Of a stretch of DNA of 64,000 bases, positions 1 to 14,149 are shown piece after piece. Position numbers and translations under genes: made by a program. The notes beneath the pieces are model-generated. The model ran no database searches. It was not told the origin of the DNA and worked only from the letters and a program-made list of their open reading frames with translations. The first letter of the stretch is position 1. Every line of letters begins with the position of its first letter. The stretch is from positions 13,177,986 through 13,241,985 of the forward strand of contig OY482846.1 of NCBI GenBank assembly GCA_960531495.1. The letters are read 5' to 3'. The stretch is from Zeus faber (taxonomy: Eukaryota; Chordata; Actinopteri; Zeiformes; Zeidae).

Positions 1-1044
1 GATAGTAAGCCTGGCTCTTGAATCTGTTTAAGTAGTCTGGTAGCAACTAAATTACATCATTCCACTGCCTTGCATAAACAAACTTGCAAAGCTTGCAATG
101 GTTTGCCTGTTTTATTGCAACTTGACAAAGAAATACGGTAACCCTGTGAACAAGGCTCTGCGTAAGTTCTATCTTGACTTGCGCAGATAGTTTGGAATTC
201 CATGTCCCAGGCATTAAAAATAGCTCAGTGACATCTGTGATCTGTCAATGAGAGCATGCCAATAAAGTTAAGCCTGACCAACACCCAGTGCACCGGCACT
301 GCTTTGGGGTGCCAGAGCAGCTGGCAAGTGACCTTAAGGTGGGATTTTGAACAATTAGAGAGCATCGGAAAGACCAATTTTCATCGCACCGTAGGAGGCA
401 GGAACTCTGGACACGGTGCTGGCTGGGCACACAGTTATAAGACCAATCTGTTGTCAAGTCCTCACTTTGCCTCTTTCAGTTTTGTCTTCAAGGAGCACCA
501 GCAACTGTCCAATCAGTCGTGGATTACATCCAATGGGACATCTCAACAACCTGGTCATCAACAATAACACCCCACAAGGCATTTAATGCAAGGATCTGTA
601 AAGGTTCCTGTGGGTAAATTGTCTCCGACCCTCAACCTCCAGATGTGTGACTGAGCAAAGCAAGAATCTAAGTAACAGGCCGAACTTGCCACCACTTTGA
701 CCAAACAGACCAGGACACTTATTGTTAACCCAGGAAACATTTACTCTAGCTTTGAGCTTTGATTAACTGTCTGGCATGCCACTGGGCCATTGGCAGTATA
801 TTAACCTATTGGCAAGGAATTAAACATACACATGAACATAAACATACACACTGACCATAGAGTACTGTCGGATATTCAGATGCTGAAGACTTAGGAACAA
901 CCAGCCATTCAAGTTCCGGGTACATCAGAGGAATAAAAGGAAAATGTTAGCTCTCTCAACTGCATCATGCCAATGCCATTAAGAGAGGAAGTTCGTAATG
1001 TGACAGAAATGTCGTCACCTGGTAAAAGGCACGTATACCACATA

Positions 1045-1046
1045 AC

Positions 1047-1118
<72 letters not shown>

Positions 1119-1139
1119 GCACACACACACACACACACA
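1045..1139. repeat. (AC)n microsatellite
   Basis: About 95 bp of alternating AC broken only by a few G substitutions. It creates Cys-Val or Thr-His runs in translation and is not coding. Confidence 0.97.
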
Positions 1140-4100
1140 GACACTCCCACCACGTCATTGTCGTGAGTTGGCATACTTCAATACAATCTCTTATTAGAGC
1201 ATCACATGAGCCACATTTACACACGGTTAAACATCTGTTATGGTCAAAGAAGTAAAGACAGACATTTGTTTACACTTAACTGCAGTTTACAGTGATTTTG
1301 TCTTGCTACAGTGAAAGTCCTATTCTTCCAGGTTCATTGCATGCCATTGCACTGAAAGGCTATTTCTACTGTAAATACGTATATTTATTTGAGGGTTGAA
1401 ACGCACTGTTTGAACCCACTCTGTAAGAGATATTTTATACCTCAAGCTACACCTCTCAGTCTTGTGGAGGGTATCAAAGCTTCTTCTGGTTGCCCTCCTG
1501 CAGCTTATTTCTTTCCAGCAATCTAACCACAAAAAAAAAATCAATACAAGAACCGCAGGAAATTGTAAGCAAGGAGTCAACAGAATATTGTCCTCCCTAA
1601 ATTTAATAAGTGAACATTGCTGTGGAAGTCATCCAAGTTCCTAAATTATAATGCAGCCAAGTGGTGAAACTCTTCTTTATGTATAATGTGGTTTTCACTT
1701 TCAACAATTTGATTATCCAATTCCATATCATTCCCACTAAAATCAGTCCTATCTGGAATGTATGACTCTGTTGGACAGCAGTCCTTTCCCTGCAGCTGTT
1801 TCCTTTAGAAAAAATATACCCAATATACAATACATACAAACATATTTTATCATTTAATTGAATAAATTGGTGTTTAATATATACGTTTGAGTAAAATTAT
1901 TAATATTATTTAATAATAATTGTTAATATTTTGTGAAAACGTTCACTAATATGCTTCATGTGTGTAACGAAAGGTTAAGTGATAAATAACTGCTTTAGCT
2001 TGGCAAAAGGTAAGAAATTGTGAAAGATATTGTTGGTGCAGCCATTCCACAAGGACTTTATAATACTGTATGTGTTTCTATCAAATTTAGCTTTAGCTTT
2101 TGTTGTGGTTCCGGTAAGTGATGATATTGCCGGGAGAGGATGGAGATGCATGGTTGGCTCCATTATGTGGTCATGTCGCTCTTTTCCTCATGGACTCCAG
2201 GAAGCATATGAAATAAGCTAATTGTGTTTGGTTGATTTCATTTCCAAATGCATTATAACCATCCATCTCATATTTATCCAAGGGCACTTAATAACATTTA
2301 ACATTAAGCCAAAGGAACTGGGATGTTAAATCATATTGTTTTAGACGAATACAACAATGTTTTTCCATGTTTCCAAATCAATGTCAATGTGATTGATCAG
2401 TTCTGGGAATATCCTACGGCTGTCTTGTTTCCTGTTGGTTGGCTTATATAATGGAGCCTGGGTGGAGGTCTGTTTTTTCTCTTCTCTAGGATGGCAACTG
2501 TTGTGAAGCACGTAACATGGCCCAGGCGGCTAGTGCAGAGCCAATTGACCTGTCACAGCGCTAGAGATGCAGCTAATAAGCTTTCAGTTTCCACTACAAT
2601 CCAAGACCAGAGCTTTCAGGGTCACGGCCATGTGGACCTTTTTTTTTTTTTTACCACAGCTGGGCTAGTTTGTATCGGGATGTCTCCACTAGAATAAATA
2701 ATTTCTGCTGAAGAAGATTAAAAAAAAAAGGTGATTGTTTTTGTGTTTTTACTTTTATATAAAATGCTCCATTTGAAATGCATGCAGTAGAATAAATATT
2801 CACATCACATAATGATGTGTATTAAACTGTGAAAGGCAAAGGGTCCAATAAATAAAACACTGCGGTGCATACTGGACTGTGTTTGACAAGTTCATGTTTT
2901 ATTGCCTGCGGAAGTCTGTGAGTCCAAAACTATTTGCACCTGTATGCATTCCAGATTGCAGTTAAAGCAGCTCATTATTGACACCATTAAGAAGCTTCTT
3001 ACATAGTTTGAGCATTGTTATCAGGATAGAAACATGCTCTTTGGCAGGTCTAAATAGTTTGCACTTGAGACTAATACATTCTTACTATTTTTTGTTCCAT
3101 CAATCGTTCACAATGTCATACCACTGTACTGACACAACACAAATCACTGAATATTATCACCATACTGTATGTATGACAATCGGACCAAACAAAATCTCAA
3201 CATATCTCTAGGTATGCTGCTCGCAAGTGGTAAATCTATGCTCAGTTAAAAAAACAATAACATTTTGAAAAATATTAGAATATTTATAATTGCATTATAA
3301 TTATAATTGTAATTATTACAAATAATTACCATTAACATATGTATATGTATTTTAAGGTATAGTGTCATTATGTTATTGATTCAAGCACTGACCTGAGATT
3401 TGATGTAGTCATATTGACAGTACCAGCACTGCTTATTAATCAAACGATAAAGAAAAAAAATAAATCATTGATGTTGATTCCAAAATAAATACTGTATGTG
3501 TAATTGGCAAAAAAACAATTAGTTCAGCCGCCTGAATTAAACCTGGATGCAATCAATGTGGAAATGTGGATATGTAATGTGGATATGTAAAACTTAACCA
3601 CTACTACAGTATTGCTGTAGATAACATTCCAGGTCATTACGTAATAGTCATAGACGGTCACCAACAAAAATGCTGAAACTTTTTCTTGATCAATATGTTC
3701 ACGGTCACAGCCTGAATTGCTATGTATTTTGAAAACACTCAAGTGATCCACTGTATAAATATATGTGTTTTGATACATCACAAATTAATGCTTTACCTTG
3801 TTAATTTATTTTAGTTACAGTATTTGTCATGATTAATTACTAAAACAAGTGAGAGTAGAAGAGTGTTTTCTCAAAGTCAGAGTCCATTTAGAGTTTTAGG
3901 GCTTCTATTTGACTATAATTTTTGCTATTCTTGACATATTCAATTAATTATTGATGAGAATTCCTCAAAAGATAACAAGTCTACTACTTCTCCAAAAGAA
4001 AGATGTTTAACTGTGGGTTCCGGTTCAAAAGAAAAAAATAAAAAATCTGATTCTAGTTTTACAAATCCCAACGCTGCTTCTAAAACTTACTTCCCTGCCA

Positions 4101-5517
4101 GATTCTTGGTCACATCATGCAACATTCATGGCGCGTTGTCATGGATGTAAAGTATTTGGCTGCCAGTTGTAAGACACTGTTTAGAATGAGAATGAAAAAC
4201 AAGAGCTCCCATATGGTCTCTTCCTGCCCTCCACGGCCTGATGAAGCATCTTGGACACGCACAGACCAAACATGGCTGAGAGCACTTTCCACCGTCGTGT
4301 TTGACACAGAACACTTGGATGCATTTCAATTCCTGCTCAAATGCTACATGTAGTTGCAAGGCATTCGATTTTTGTGAGTGTTGCTGAGAGAAATATAAAG
4401 ACAACATTTAAAATGGGTGTCAGCTGTGCATTTTATGACTTGTGTGTCAAGCTGTAGATATACTGTAGGTCTATAAATTAGACAGAGTCTTTACATGGTA
4501 AAGCATAGCACCTTATAGTATGTGACAGGAAATATAATGGGCTAAATACAGGTTAATTAACTTTAATACACAATCTCTGGACTGTATTGTATACATGTAA
4601 GTATGTACAAATTATCAAGAACTTTTGAATGTGAGGATTGTAAGAAAATACTAATTTACCATTTGGGGTAAAATACAAAAGTACAATAAAAGCTGTTGTC
4701 ACACTTTGATCTGCACCTCCTTACTCACTCTCTGTTACTGTGTTTTCAAAACCACATTTTTCATAAATTACTATAATTATAGGTGTGTGACTCCAATCTG
4801 CTTTAGCAGCAAAGTTTACTACTGTACTGTATATGTACCTATTTACTGTAAAATGTTAATCCTTTGCTTTGAAGTCCATGACTGCTGCTTTTGCTCATAG
4901 CTTTCTGTTGCTTTTGCTTTTGTCATAGTCATATAAAGGTTTCCCCCTAAACTTATGGAACCTTGTCTGTTCCCCATCAAAGGGCACAGATGTGAACTCG
5001 ATTACGCCCCGTATCCACCCCTCCTTCTTCCAGCCCCTTTCCCACTGCAAAGAAAGAAATCATTGAGTTTCAGCCCTCTCTCCAAACATCCCCTCCCCTT
5101 CCCTCCCAGCAGCAGACAGGGGCGCACAGACTACCACACTCTCCAGCCAAACCCTAATTGTGGTGTGTGGTGTGCGCGTGTCTGCAGGTTTTTCTCTGAA
5201 ATGAGAAAGGAAACAGAGTGAGTATTAGCTCTGTGTGCTTCTGAATAGTGCCATATTTCATTTTTTTATTTCATTTAAAAGACTGGATGTTACTGAGAAT
5301 TTAACTGTGAAAAGTTACTGGAGTTAGGTAAGTTTTTTGTTTTTATGAGACAACTTTTACTTTGACCTTTAAGTGTGCCTAAACGCTATAAACACACATT
5401 GTATTTGTAAAACAAACTGATTTGAAGATTATAAAAATCCTTCTGCTCAGTGGTGTCAAGATTCATACTATATATTCATATATATAGTATATATTTATAA
5501 ACTGTCTATATACACGT

Positions 5518-5521
<4 letters not shown>

Positions 5522-5582
<61 letters not shown>

Positions 5583-5726
5583 TTTAATATATATTCATAT
5601 TGATTATTATACTTAATTTAATGTCTACACTTAAAATCAGTTAACAAATGCCGATAACTGTTTTTTATATACATTGTGTGTGTGTGTGTGTGTGCGCGTG
5701 CGTGCGTGCGTGCTTGCATACATGCA

Positions 5727-5754
<28 letters not shown>
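5522..5754. repeat. (TA)n and (TG)n microsatellites
   Basis: A pure TA array at 5522-5579 is followed by a TG array with CG interruptions at 5675-5754. AT-rich unique sequence separates them. Confidence 0.95.
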
Positions 5755-5757
<3 letters not shown>

Positions 5758-7248
5758 ACAAACCTGTCACTGTCGCTCTGATTTCTTTCTGTCCCTTTCC
5801 AATAATACATCTTTACTGACCTTGCAAGGCCTTGTCATTTTGGTCAGAAAGCAGTGATATTTTTGTCCTAAGTGCTTGTTGTCATAGGAACATTCAATCG
5901 GTTGAGTTATGTGACACCTGTGATGCACACCTGTTGGGGCTATAGCGAGCTGCGCCTCAAACTCTCTCACTCTCTCACTTAATCAATATCAATATACCAA
6001 TGCACCATTCAAAATGACTGTGCAACTCTTTTCATGGAGTACAAAACTTATTTTACATTCAACAAACGCATATGTAAGGCCTGCGTTTTGGACTATTAAA
6101 ACTAAAACTGCCACCTAAATCAGTGAATTTCAGAATTCTTTCTCTTTTTTTTTTTTTCAACTAGCAAATAAGGCATTGTTTTCGGATTAGGGGCAACTGC
6201 AGACATGCGTTTCGATCTGAAACAGTCAAAGTGGATTGCCTTACTTTTGCAGGCAGGCTATTTTAATCCAATGGAAAACCCAGGTTGTAAGAGCCACTGC
6301 ATAATGCTGGAATTTTTCCAGCTAACGCCGAAAAGGTTCCCAGGGGCCGTTGATAGTTTGTAAAACTAACACCATTTGAGGCAAACCGTATGAGAACAGG
6401 GGGGGAAACGTACAGATATTTTCCGAAGACAAAGGCATTTGCCACTGCCCATTCGAGATATAGAGGAGCTTTTAGCTTGTCATGGCTTTTAGGAAAGGTC
6501 ATTAAATGTGTCTGACTTGTGCCTTTGAGTGCTGCTATTTCAATTCAACACAGATGCTATAAAGTTAATTTTAAAATGAAACAGATTCGTGTTCAGTTGT
6601 TTGGCTTGCAGGTTTGTAACTGCCTGCATCGAGGTTCTGTTTTAAAAGAGCAGTTTAAACAAAATAAAAGATTCATTGATGGATTTGGTCATTTTGCGTT
6701 AAGTTTTCCAAGACAAGAAATACCGTATATTTAGATAAAAGCTAAAACGCAAAGAAAAATAATCTATTTTATATAGTAATTCAAGTTTTTAAAATGTCTT
6801 TCACTATGTTGTGAATATGACTTGTCATTGTCATCGGCCACTGATTCCAAAGTGAAAATATGCAAGGAATAAAAGATTGAGGAAAGATTGAGTGAAATAA
6901 ATCGACAGACTGTTGATATCTTAATTAGGAGGCAGACTGACAAGTACTATGTTCATTTAGCTGTTTTTGTAAACACAAGTAAATGAGCTATGTGACATTT
7001 AAATTGTACCAATAACAAATCCTAATTAGGTTGGATGTTTACTGTGACAAAGCAATGTTTTTTTTTTCCTTTAACACCAGCAGAGAAGTTCATATTCTTG
7101 TTAAGCCTCTGTAGGACGAAGCACTCATCCCTCTTCAACAATACATAAAAAATGGAGTTAGTTAGTCCAGTTTTAAAAGATTTGTCTTTGGTTTTGTTGC
7201 CAAAGATTTTATAATGTTTCTGAAGTCAACTTTTATGGTAATTAGAAA

Positions 7249-7250
<2 letters not shown>

Positions 7251-7284
<34 letters not shown>
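7251..7284. repeat. (GA)n microsatellite
   Basis: An uninterrupted GA purine tract of about 34 bp. Confidence 0.95.
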
Positions 7285-7285
<1 letters not shown>

Positions 7286-9295
7286 ATGAGGGAGTAGCCA
7301 ACACTTGGTCGTTTTACGACTTGTGGACAGACAGGAGCTCATCTATGCACTTTTACAGAGATGTTCACAAATATAGCGCGGCATTCATTTTTTTTGTTAG
7401 TCGTCTTCAAAGTTAAATTGCTGTTGGTTCAAAATAAAATGTAAAAATATGGTAAAATGGTCCAGGTCCGCTGTAAAACCAAACCAACTTGGTAACTGAT
7501 GAATGAGGAAAAAGAAAAAGCAAGTTGCTGAACTTTTTCTAGCCCCCCTGATTTTGAAGATTGGTTTCATGTTTGTTTCCAGATGTTGAAGAGTGCTGAT
7601 GAGCTTTGGTAGAAAGACAAGTATTGTGAAGTATTGTACTGCAAACATTGAGAAAGTCAACTCAGTCATTGTGCCATGTTTTCGCATAAATGTAGAAGAC
7701 AAACTCTGTTATTACTGATCCTGTAATCCTTCGGACAACAGAGATTCAAAGTGCAATATAATTATAACAGCTTCAATATGTACAAGATAACACCAAACAA
7801 ACACAATTCATGGAATCCAGAAAGTGTGTCAGTATAGCGTGAATCCCAGACCATTGAAATGAATGTATTTACAATGCATCTTCGTTATGTTTGAAAAACG
7901 TGTGATTCCTGTTGGTGAAAATATTAGCTCAATGACATCAAACTGTAGAAGTAAGTTTGTTTCCATTTCAAGAAAGACATTTCTTTCCGCTCCTTTGTCC
8001 TTTCTCTGTATACAACTTTTCCAATACAGCCTTTAGACTGGCAATTGTATCGTGCTATTGTCTGCTGTTATTATTTGGACTAGGAGTCAAAATACTGTCA
8101 TTACTGGCATCAACACTCAAGGAACTGCCACGGCTAACGAAAGTCCTTGACCAATTATGCGCTTGTTAGTGCTTCGGGATTTTTTTTTTCGTGTAGACAA
8201 AGATAAATTGGAAAAAAAAGACGAAAAACAAAAACATGACAAATGTGTACAGCTGCTAGACTCAAAGGTGTGTCCTAAGCAGCAGACAACTTTATCATTA
8301 ATTTGACGTACCACTCTTGAAGTAACTGGTGAAAGGGTACAATTCACGTTAAAACAACAGAATTGTTTGAGAGTAACTGCTTAGGGTGATATCACATTTT
8401 TACTGGTAAAATAATTCCACTTAGCTCCCACTTGAATAGTGCACTGATAGAAGGAAAAGGGAGAGTGGAAGCCATGAGAAATATCTGGTATGGGAATGGT
8501 GTGCAACTCAGCTTGCTGACTGATACCGTAGGATTCCTTGGTGCATATTACTAAGCCTGAATGTATGTGTGAATTAATGAAAGGATGCATAAAATATGAA
8601 GCTCCTATGTCTTAAACATCTCTGGGGGACTCCAAGTGGACAGCGGACCTTGCCCTGCATGTACAGTATAAGGATAATAATCAGCCTGTCATTCTTTGGA
8701 TTCATGAATCTGAATCATATAAACATTTATTTTCTGTGTTTATGTCTGATGGCTCAGGAAACTGAGTGTAGAAGCTCTGATTGTTGAATGTGCCACAACT
8801 GCATAGATTAGTTTTTACACATAGTTTTGCACTTCAACCTTTCATCTGTGATTGTATCCTGTCTATGCTTTATTCTTCATTGCTTTTATATAATGCATTT
8901 TATGCCATATGTAATGTATTTTATTGCTCTTATGGCATCTCCATATAGAACATACAGGTAGTTAATTTTGCCAATTGTATTTGTTGAAAACAATGGCGTT
9001 TCCACCTTTTGGAATAGAATTAACAAATGCAAAATACAAATACAAATTAAGTTTGTTTGACAATACCAGTGTTACTGTAGTAATCTTAAGGTAGGTTCCT
9101 CACTAGAGACGTTATTAAAATAAATTACATTTTAGCTACTGTATGATCATGAAAGTGGTCAGGGGTAATGTAATATATGTGTGCTGACTGGTAAATGGGC
9201 TAAAACTCAATTTGTCACCGGTATGGTCCCTTAACTGGATCAATTAAACAATTAAAGGTTGAAATGTACCTCTTTCTTCCTCTCCGCAGGTCACC

Positions 9296-10676
9296 ATGTG
9301 GTCCTGCTGGATGCTTGGTGTCTTGGTATGGCTATCAATCGCTAAACCAACCCTCTGCCAAAGTGGGGATGGTGACTGGGGTTCGGGCTCTGACATGTCT
9401 GTGGCAACGCTTGCCCTTAGCAACACCACTTCTCTAGCAGCTGGCGATGAACCCGCAAGGATGTCATATAACCACGCATGGGTTCCTCCAGCATCAGTCA
9501 CACCCTCACCGTTGCCCTCGCCGACACACCTCTATGAGTCCAACCTAGACAAATGCTCTGTCCACTTCAACACAAACACAGCCTATGCTCGGCGGCTTAA
9601 GCTCCAAAAAGAAAAGCTGGCATACCTGAAGGCCATCCAACATGGCAACCAGGCGGTCATAGAGAACCTTGTGCAGTTTGTGGGGTCGGAGGTGGGCAAT
9701 CAGAGATATGCAGATGTCATCGAGGAGAATGTTATTGGAATCAGGGAGGACCACATCAGCTGCCAAGGGGTCGTGCAGAAGGCTGCAGAGGACCTAGAAA
9801 AGCAATTGGAAGGGGAGGTCACAACGGCCCATGACGGGATGCAAAAGTGAGTCAAGTGTTAACTGACAATTGTTTTTGAAAGTGTGAATGTGTGTATGGA
9901 TAGAGAGCTGAAAATAATGACCATGACTCACAGGTATCTCAATTCAAACCGTTATTGAAAAATAAAATGGTCCCTTTCAGTTGATTGTTGACAACTATTT
10001 AGTTTATTGAACTCCAACACAATAACACACTTTGGCATTTCTTCAAAATATCTTACTAAGTGCTTACAAACAGTAAGACTGAAGAATAATTAAAAATTAG
10101 AAATTTAAAGTTTCACAAAATGCTGTCAATTCCTCTTTTGATATTTTGTCCCTTTAAGCATATTACAATTTTGCAGTGCATATTTTTTTGCAGTGAATAG
10201 TTTCCATTGTTTTCTTCCTTTGCTCTTCACTTAGTCTGATATGTTTACCCTTTGCTTTCATGAAACGATCTTTGACCACTGCCGATGCATCATAACAGCT
10301 CTAAATATTACAAACAAGAGTCTCTCAATGGCTCTCTCAAAACTCAATCTGGACTTCAAACAGTCCCAAACAATCTTTGCCACATACGTAGATGGCATGA
10401 ATCAGGTTCCCATTTCTCCTTCTACAGACTCTCTCTCTCTCCACACAGTAACTCCATCTGATCCTGCTCTCTCTCTGTCTGACTGTTCCTCTGTCCTTCT
10501 CACCCCCACTGCTGATGGTGACCGCTTTCCCAAGCAGAATCACGGAGGCGTCTTTGGCCTTTGAAGGGATGCTTCGTGCTGCAGCAGACATCGCCAGCAG
10601 GTTGGAGAGCTCATCGCTGGCCCTGCATGCTTCATTCACCAAGCAGCTGAAAAACACACTCAGTATTCATCACTAA
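9296..10676 (+). CDS. Unrecognised secreted helical protein (229 aa), two coding exons
   Basis: I do not recognise the family. Coding exon 1 is 9296-9846. It follows a strong pyrimidine tract and CAG acceptor at 9287-9289, so the ATG lies six bases into an internal exon and a 5' UTR exon must exist upstream. The donor at 9847 is GTGAGT and leaves phase 2. The CAG acceptor at 10535-10537 opens exon 2 (10538-10676) in exactly the matching phase, giving 229 residues and a TAA stop. Residues 1-22 form a clear signal peptide (hydrophobic core GVLVWLSIA, probable cleavage after LCQ). Residues 23-85 are Ser/Thr/Pro-rich and disordered, with an N-glycosylation site at N43. Residues 92-225 are strongly helical and amphipathic. 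C87 and C156 are the only cysteines in the predicted mature chain after C21 and could pair. There is no transmembrane segment after the signal. The protein is probably secreted; its function is unknown. Confidence 0.78.
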
Positions 10677-11330
10677 GGAATTAAAAGAAGGTGTTGTGCA
10701 CCTCTCACATGTGCCATCCTCTTTAGGGTGATGCTGCATTCGATTTTTTTGCCACCTGTTTGAGGGTCAAAAATGAATAATAATTCATGTGAAAACCCTG
10801 TAGTGTGCCTTGTAATTTTACAACTGTTGTTACTTTGTGTCAAGCTAGGCAATTTCAGCAACCATGATACTTAGTGTTTTTAAGTCAAATAGCCAAAAAA
10901 TAACATTAGACAGGGAAGCCAATACGTTAGAATTATGTAAGCTCCGATCTAATGTGACGTAAAAAAAACCCCCAAAAAACAAGAATTAAAAATACTTTTC
11001 ATTCAATGATCCCTAAAAAAAGTGGTACAAAGTTGTAATAAGTCACTTAAAAGTTAAGACTTAAAAGTCAGAAGGACACTGACTAATATGAATGTAATGG
11101 AACCAGCGTTAGTTAATTTAAGTTAATTTTCCTTTAGTTCAAGAGTTAGTTGTATAGTTTGTATAAGGTTTGACTGCATAAAGTGCAATAACATATTTCC
11201 ATCCAGACTTTACAGTATATGTCTTTAGTGAAGTGAGAAATGACAACTGTAGTGGGTGGATTGTCAAGAAAAACTATTCCAGATTGTGCTCTGATGGCTG
11301 TCCGACCGCACTCTTGGTTTGCTCTATAAA

Positions 11331-11336
11331 AATAAA
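11331..11336 (+). promoter_or_regulatory. Candidate polyadenylation signal of the secreted-protein gene
   Basis: AATAAA lies 655 bp after the TAA stop on the same strand. An ATTAAA directly after the stop is an alternative. Neither was confirmed. Confidence 0.3.
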
Positions 11337-12148
11337 TGGCATGACAATCTAGGTTCAAGGGCAAGGATGGAGGCAGGGATAAGCTTGTCATTGTTTGAGA
11401 AGTAAAGCCCATCCATGTGATTACCGCTCAAGGACTTGGTTCTGATGGGTTATGGTAGGAAATACAGTGTAATGTGATGAACTGCTTGCCACTGAAAATA
11501 ATTTCAAATAACCTGTGTCTTAGTGCTAACATATTAGAGTTCCACAAACACGAGAGGACAGGTCATTGTGAAATAAATTTGACATGAACACATGCTGATA
11601 AAGACAAAAAATACCAGAAAAATAGAATACCATTAGCCTTGCACTGTTTTAAGGAATATACAAAACACAGACTTCTTACTATAAAACCTTTAATCAAAAT
11701 CAATTTTATTCCAAAAATGTATCTCCTGGTGATTATTGATCAATGAAAGATTAATAGGGGTTTATTTTCTGAACAGTTATCAGGAATTACTTTTTGCTTC
11801 CATTATCCCAGAGCTGACTAGGTTTACCTACTCAAGCTCATAGACTTCACGGCCAGTACTGTGTATATTGTGTTATACGCTTCACCTTGTCATGGAAATA
11901 ATAGTATTTTCATGTTTTGCAATAATAAAATATGCATTATAGACTTGATATACATGTTACTATATGTTAATTAAATGATATCAGCAAACCGAAATTCTGC
12001 TTTTTGTTTCTTTATTTCATTGCTCTGTTTCCTGCGTCTCCTGCATCTTCTCTCACAACCTCTATCTATACTCATTTTAATACTTGTTTCTCCTTTGACT
12101 TAATAATGAAAATATATTTTATCCTCAGTTTGCCCTCTAGCTATTATT

Positions 12149-12352
12149 AATATATATATATATATAATTTATACATATATACTGTATATATATATATATA
12201 TATATAAAGCAAGGACATTATTTTCCTAATGGACCGATTACAAAAATAATACACTGTTTAATTTACAAAATAAGCAAACCAGCCGAATTTATATTGGTCC
12301 TGGTTTTCTTATCAGTTGTGCATGTGTTATCCTTCATCTCTGTTGCTTATTT

Positions 12353-12415
<63 letters not shown>

Positions 12416-12442
12416 TGTGCCTGTGCGTGTGCGTGTGCGTAT

Positions 12443-12490
<48 letters not shown>
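12149..12490. repeat. (TA)n and (TG)n microsatellites
   Basis: TA arrays occupy 12149-12168 and 12185-12206. A long TG array with CG and CT interruptions occupies 12361-12490. Confidence 0.95.
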
Positions 12491-12491
<1 letters not shown>

Positions 12492-12660
12492 ACAGGGAAC
12501 TGGGAATCAGTGTGTACAAACTAAATTGCTCAAACAAGGTATATCTACAAATATAAATAGCTATCACATGTTTTTCCACTGGAATTAGTGGATTAGTGCG
12601 GATTTGATCAGCAGATGTTGAGAGAGAGAGAGAGAGATATGTTTGCCTGGTGGGGTTAAA

Positions 12661-14140
12661 AGGTTTAAAGTATGAAGGGACCCCATACGCCTAGGATAGT
12701 AAGGGACCTCAGATTCAAAATCAGGATAGGATGGGAACTCACATTTCATGACACGGTATGAAGGGACTTCATACAGCCAGGATAGGAAGGGACCTCATAT
12801 TAATGCCGGGGTAGGAAGGGACCTCATATGTAAAACCAGGGTAGGAAGGAACCCCATAAGGGACCTCATATGTAAAACCAGGGTAGGAAGGGACCTCATA
12901 TGTAAAACCAGGGTAGGAAGGAACCCCATAAGGGACCTCATATGTAAAACCAGGGTAGGAAGGGACCTCATATGTAAAACCAGGGTAGGAAGGAACCCCA
13001 TAAGGGACCTCATATGTAAAACCAGGGTAGGAAGGGACCTCATATGTAAAACCAGGGTAGGAAGGAACCCCATAAGGGACCTCAGATGTAAAACAGGGTA
13101 GGAAGGAACCTCATATATAAAACCAGGGTAAGATGGAACCTCATAAGGGACCCCATATGTAAAATCGGGGTAGGAAGGAACCTCATAAGGACCCTCATAT
13201 GTAAAACCAGGGTAGGAAGGGACCTCATATGTAAAACCAGGGTAAGATGGAACCTCATAAGGGACCTCATATATAAAACCAGGGTAAGATGGAACCTCAT
13301 AAGGGACCTCATATATAAAACCAGTGTAGGAAGGAACCTCATAAGGGACCTCATATGTAAAACCGGGGTAGGAACGAGCCTCATAAGGGACCTCATTATG
13401 TAAAATCAGGGTAGTAAGGAACCTCATATATAAAACCAGGGTAAGATGGAACCTCATAAGGGACCCCATATGTAAAATCGGGGTAGGAAGGAACCTCATA
13501 AGGACCCTCATATGTAAAACCAGGGTAGGAAGGGACCTCATATGTAAAACCAGGGTAGGAAGGGACCTCATATGTAAAACCAGGGTAGGATGGAACCTCA
13601 TAAGGGACCTCATTATGTAAAATCAGGGTAGGAAGGAACCCCATAAGGGACCTCAGATGTAGAACCAGGGTAGGAACGAGCCTCATAAGGGACCTCATTA
13701 TGTAAAATCAGGGTAGGAAGGAATCTCATATATAAAACCAGGGTAGGAAGGAACCTCATAAGGGACCTCGTATATAAAACCAGGGTAGGAAGGGACCTCA
13801 TATATAAAACCAGGGTAGGAAGGAACCTCATAAGGGACCTCATATGTAAAACCAGGGTAGGAACGAGCCACATAAGGGACCTCATTATGTAAAATCAGGG
13901 TAGGAAGGAACCTCATATATAAAACCAGGGTAAGATGGAACCTCATAAGGGACCTCATATGTAAAACCAGGGTAGGAAGGAACCTCATAAGGACCCTCAT
14001 ATGTAAAACCAGGGTAGGAAGGAACCTCATAAGGACCCTCATATGTAAAACCAGGGTAGGAAGGAACCTCAGATTTAAAATCAGGGTAGGAAGGAACCTC
14101 ATATGGGACCTCAGATTTAATATATGTAAAACCAGGGTGG
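12661..14140. repeat. Minisatellite with 30/42-bp units and a 72-bp higher-order unit
   Basis: About 1.5 kb of tandem copies. The basic 30-bp unit carries the core CCTCATATGTAAAACCAGGG followed by TAGGAAG. A 42-bp variant adds 12 bases related to GAACCCCATAAG. From about 12850 to 13065 one 30-mer plus one 42-mer alternate as an exact 72-bp unit, the AACCCC motif recurring at 12850, 12922 and 12994. Further right the copies diverge and the order becomes irregular. All unit lengths are multiples of three, so long open frames cross the array on both strands, including one of 272 codons at 12795-13613 on the minus strand. These are by-products of unit length, not genes. The array ends about 230 bp before the chrna2 start codon and may overlap its promoter. 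Confidence 0.95.
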
Positions 14141-14149
14141 GAAGGCGGA

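Larger units (their letters stand above)
1..9289. other. Non-coding stretch, no gene recognised
   Basis: Open frames here are short (about 100 residues or less), lack splice-site context, and show no family I know. The stretch is AT-rich and contains microsatellites, listed separately. The strong splice acceptor at 9287-9289 means at least one 5' untranslated exon of the next gene should lie somewhere in this stretch, but I cannot locate it from sequence alone. Confidence 0.6.
10677..12660. other. Intergenic stretch between the secreted-protein gene and the minisatellite
   Basis: AT-rich sequence with no supported exon. It contains a split TA microsatellite (12149-12206) and a TG array (12361-12490). 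Confidence 0.6.

Noticed and set aside
10235-10404. Additional coding exon between the two exons of the secreted-protein gene (ITALNITNKSLSMALSKLN...)
   Set aside because: No acceptor and donor pair gives phases compatible with exon 1 (phase 2) and the last exon, while the two flanking exons join perfectly without it. It is treated as intronic.
12661-14140. CRISPR array
   Set aside because: There are direct tandem units without unique spacers, in a vertebrate genome.
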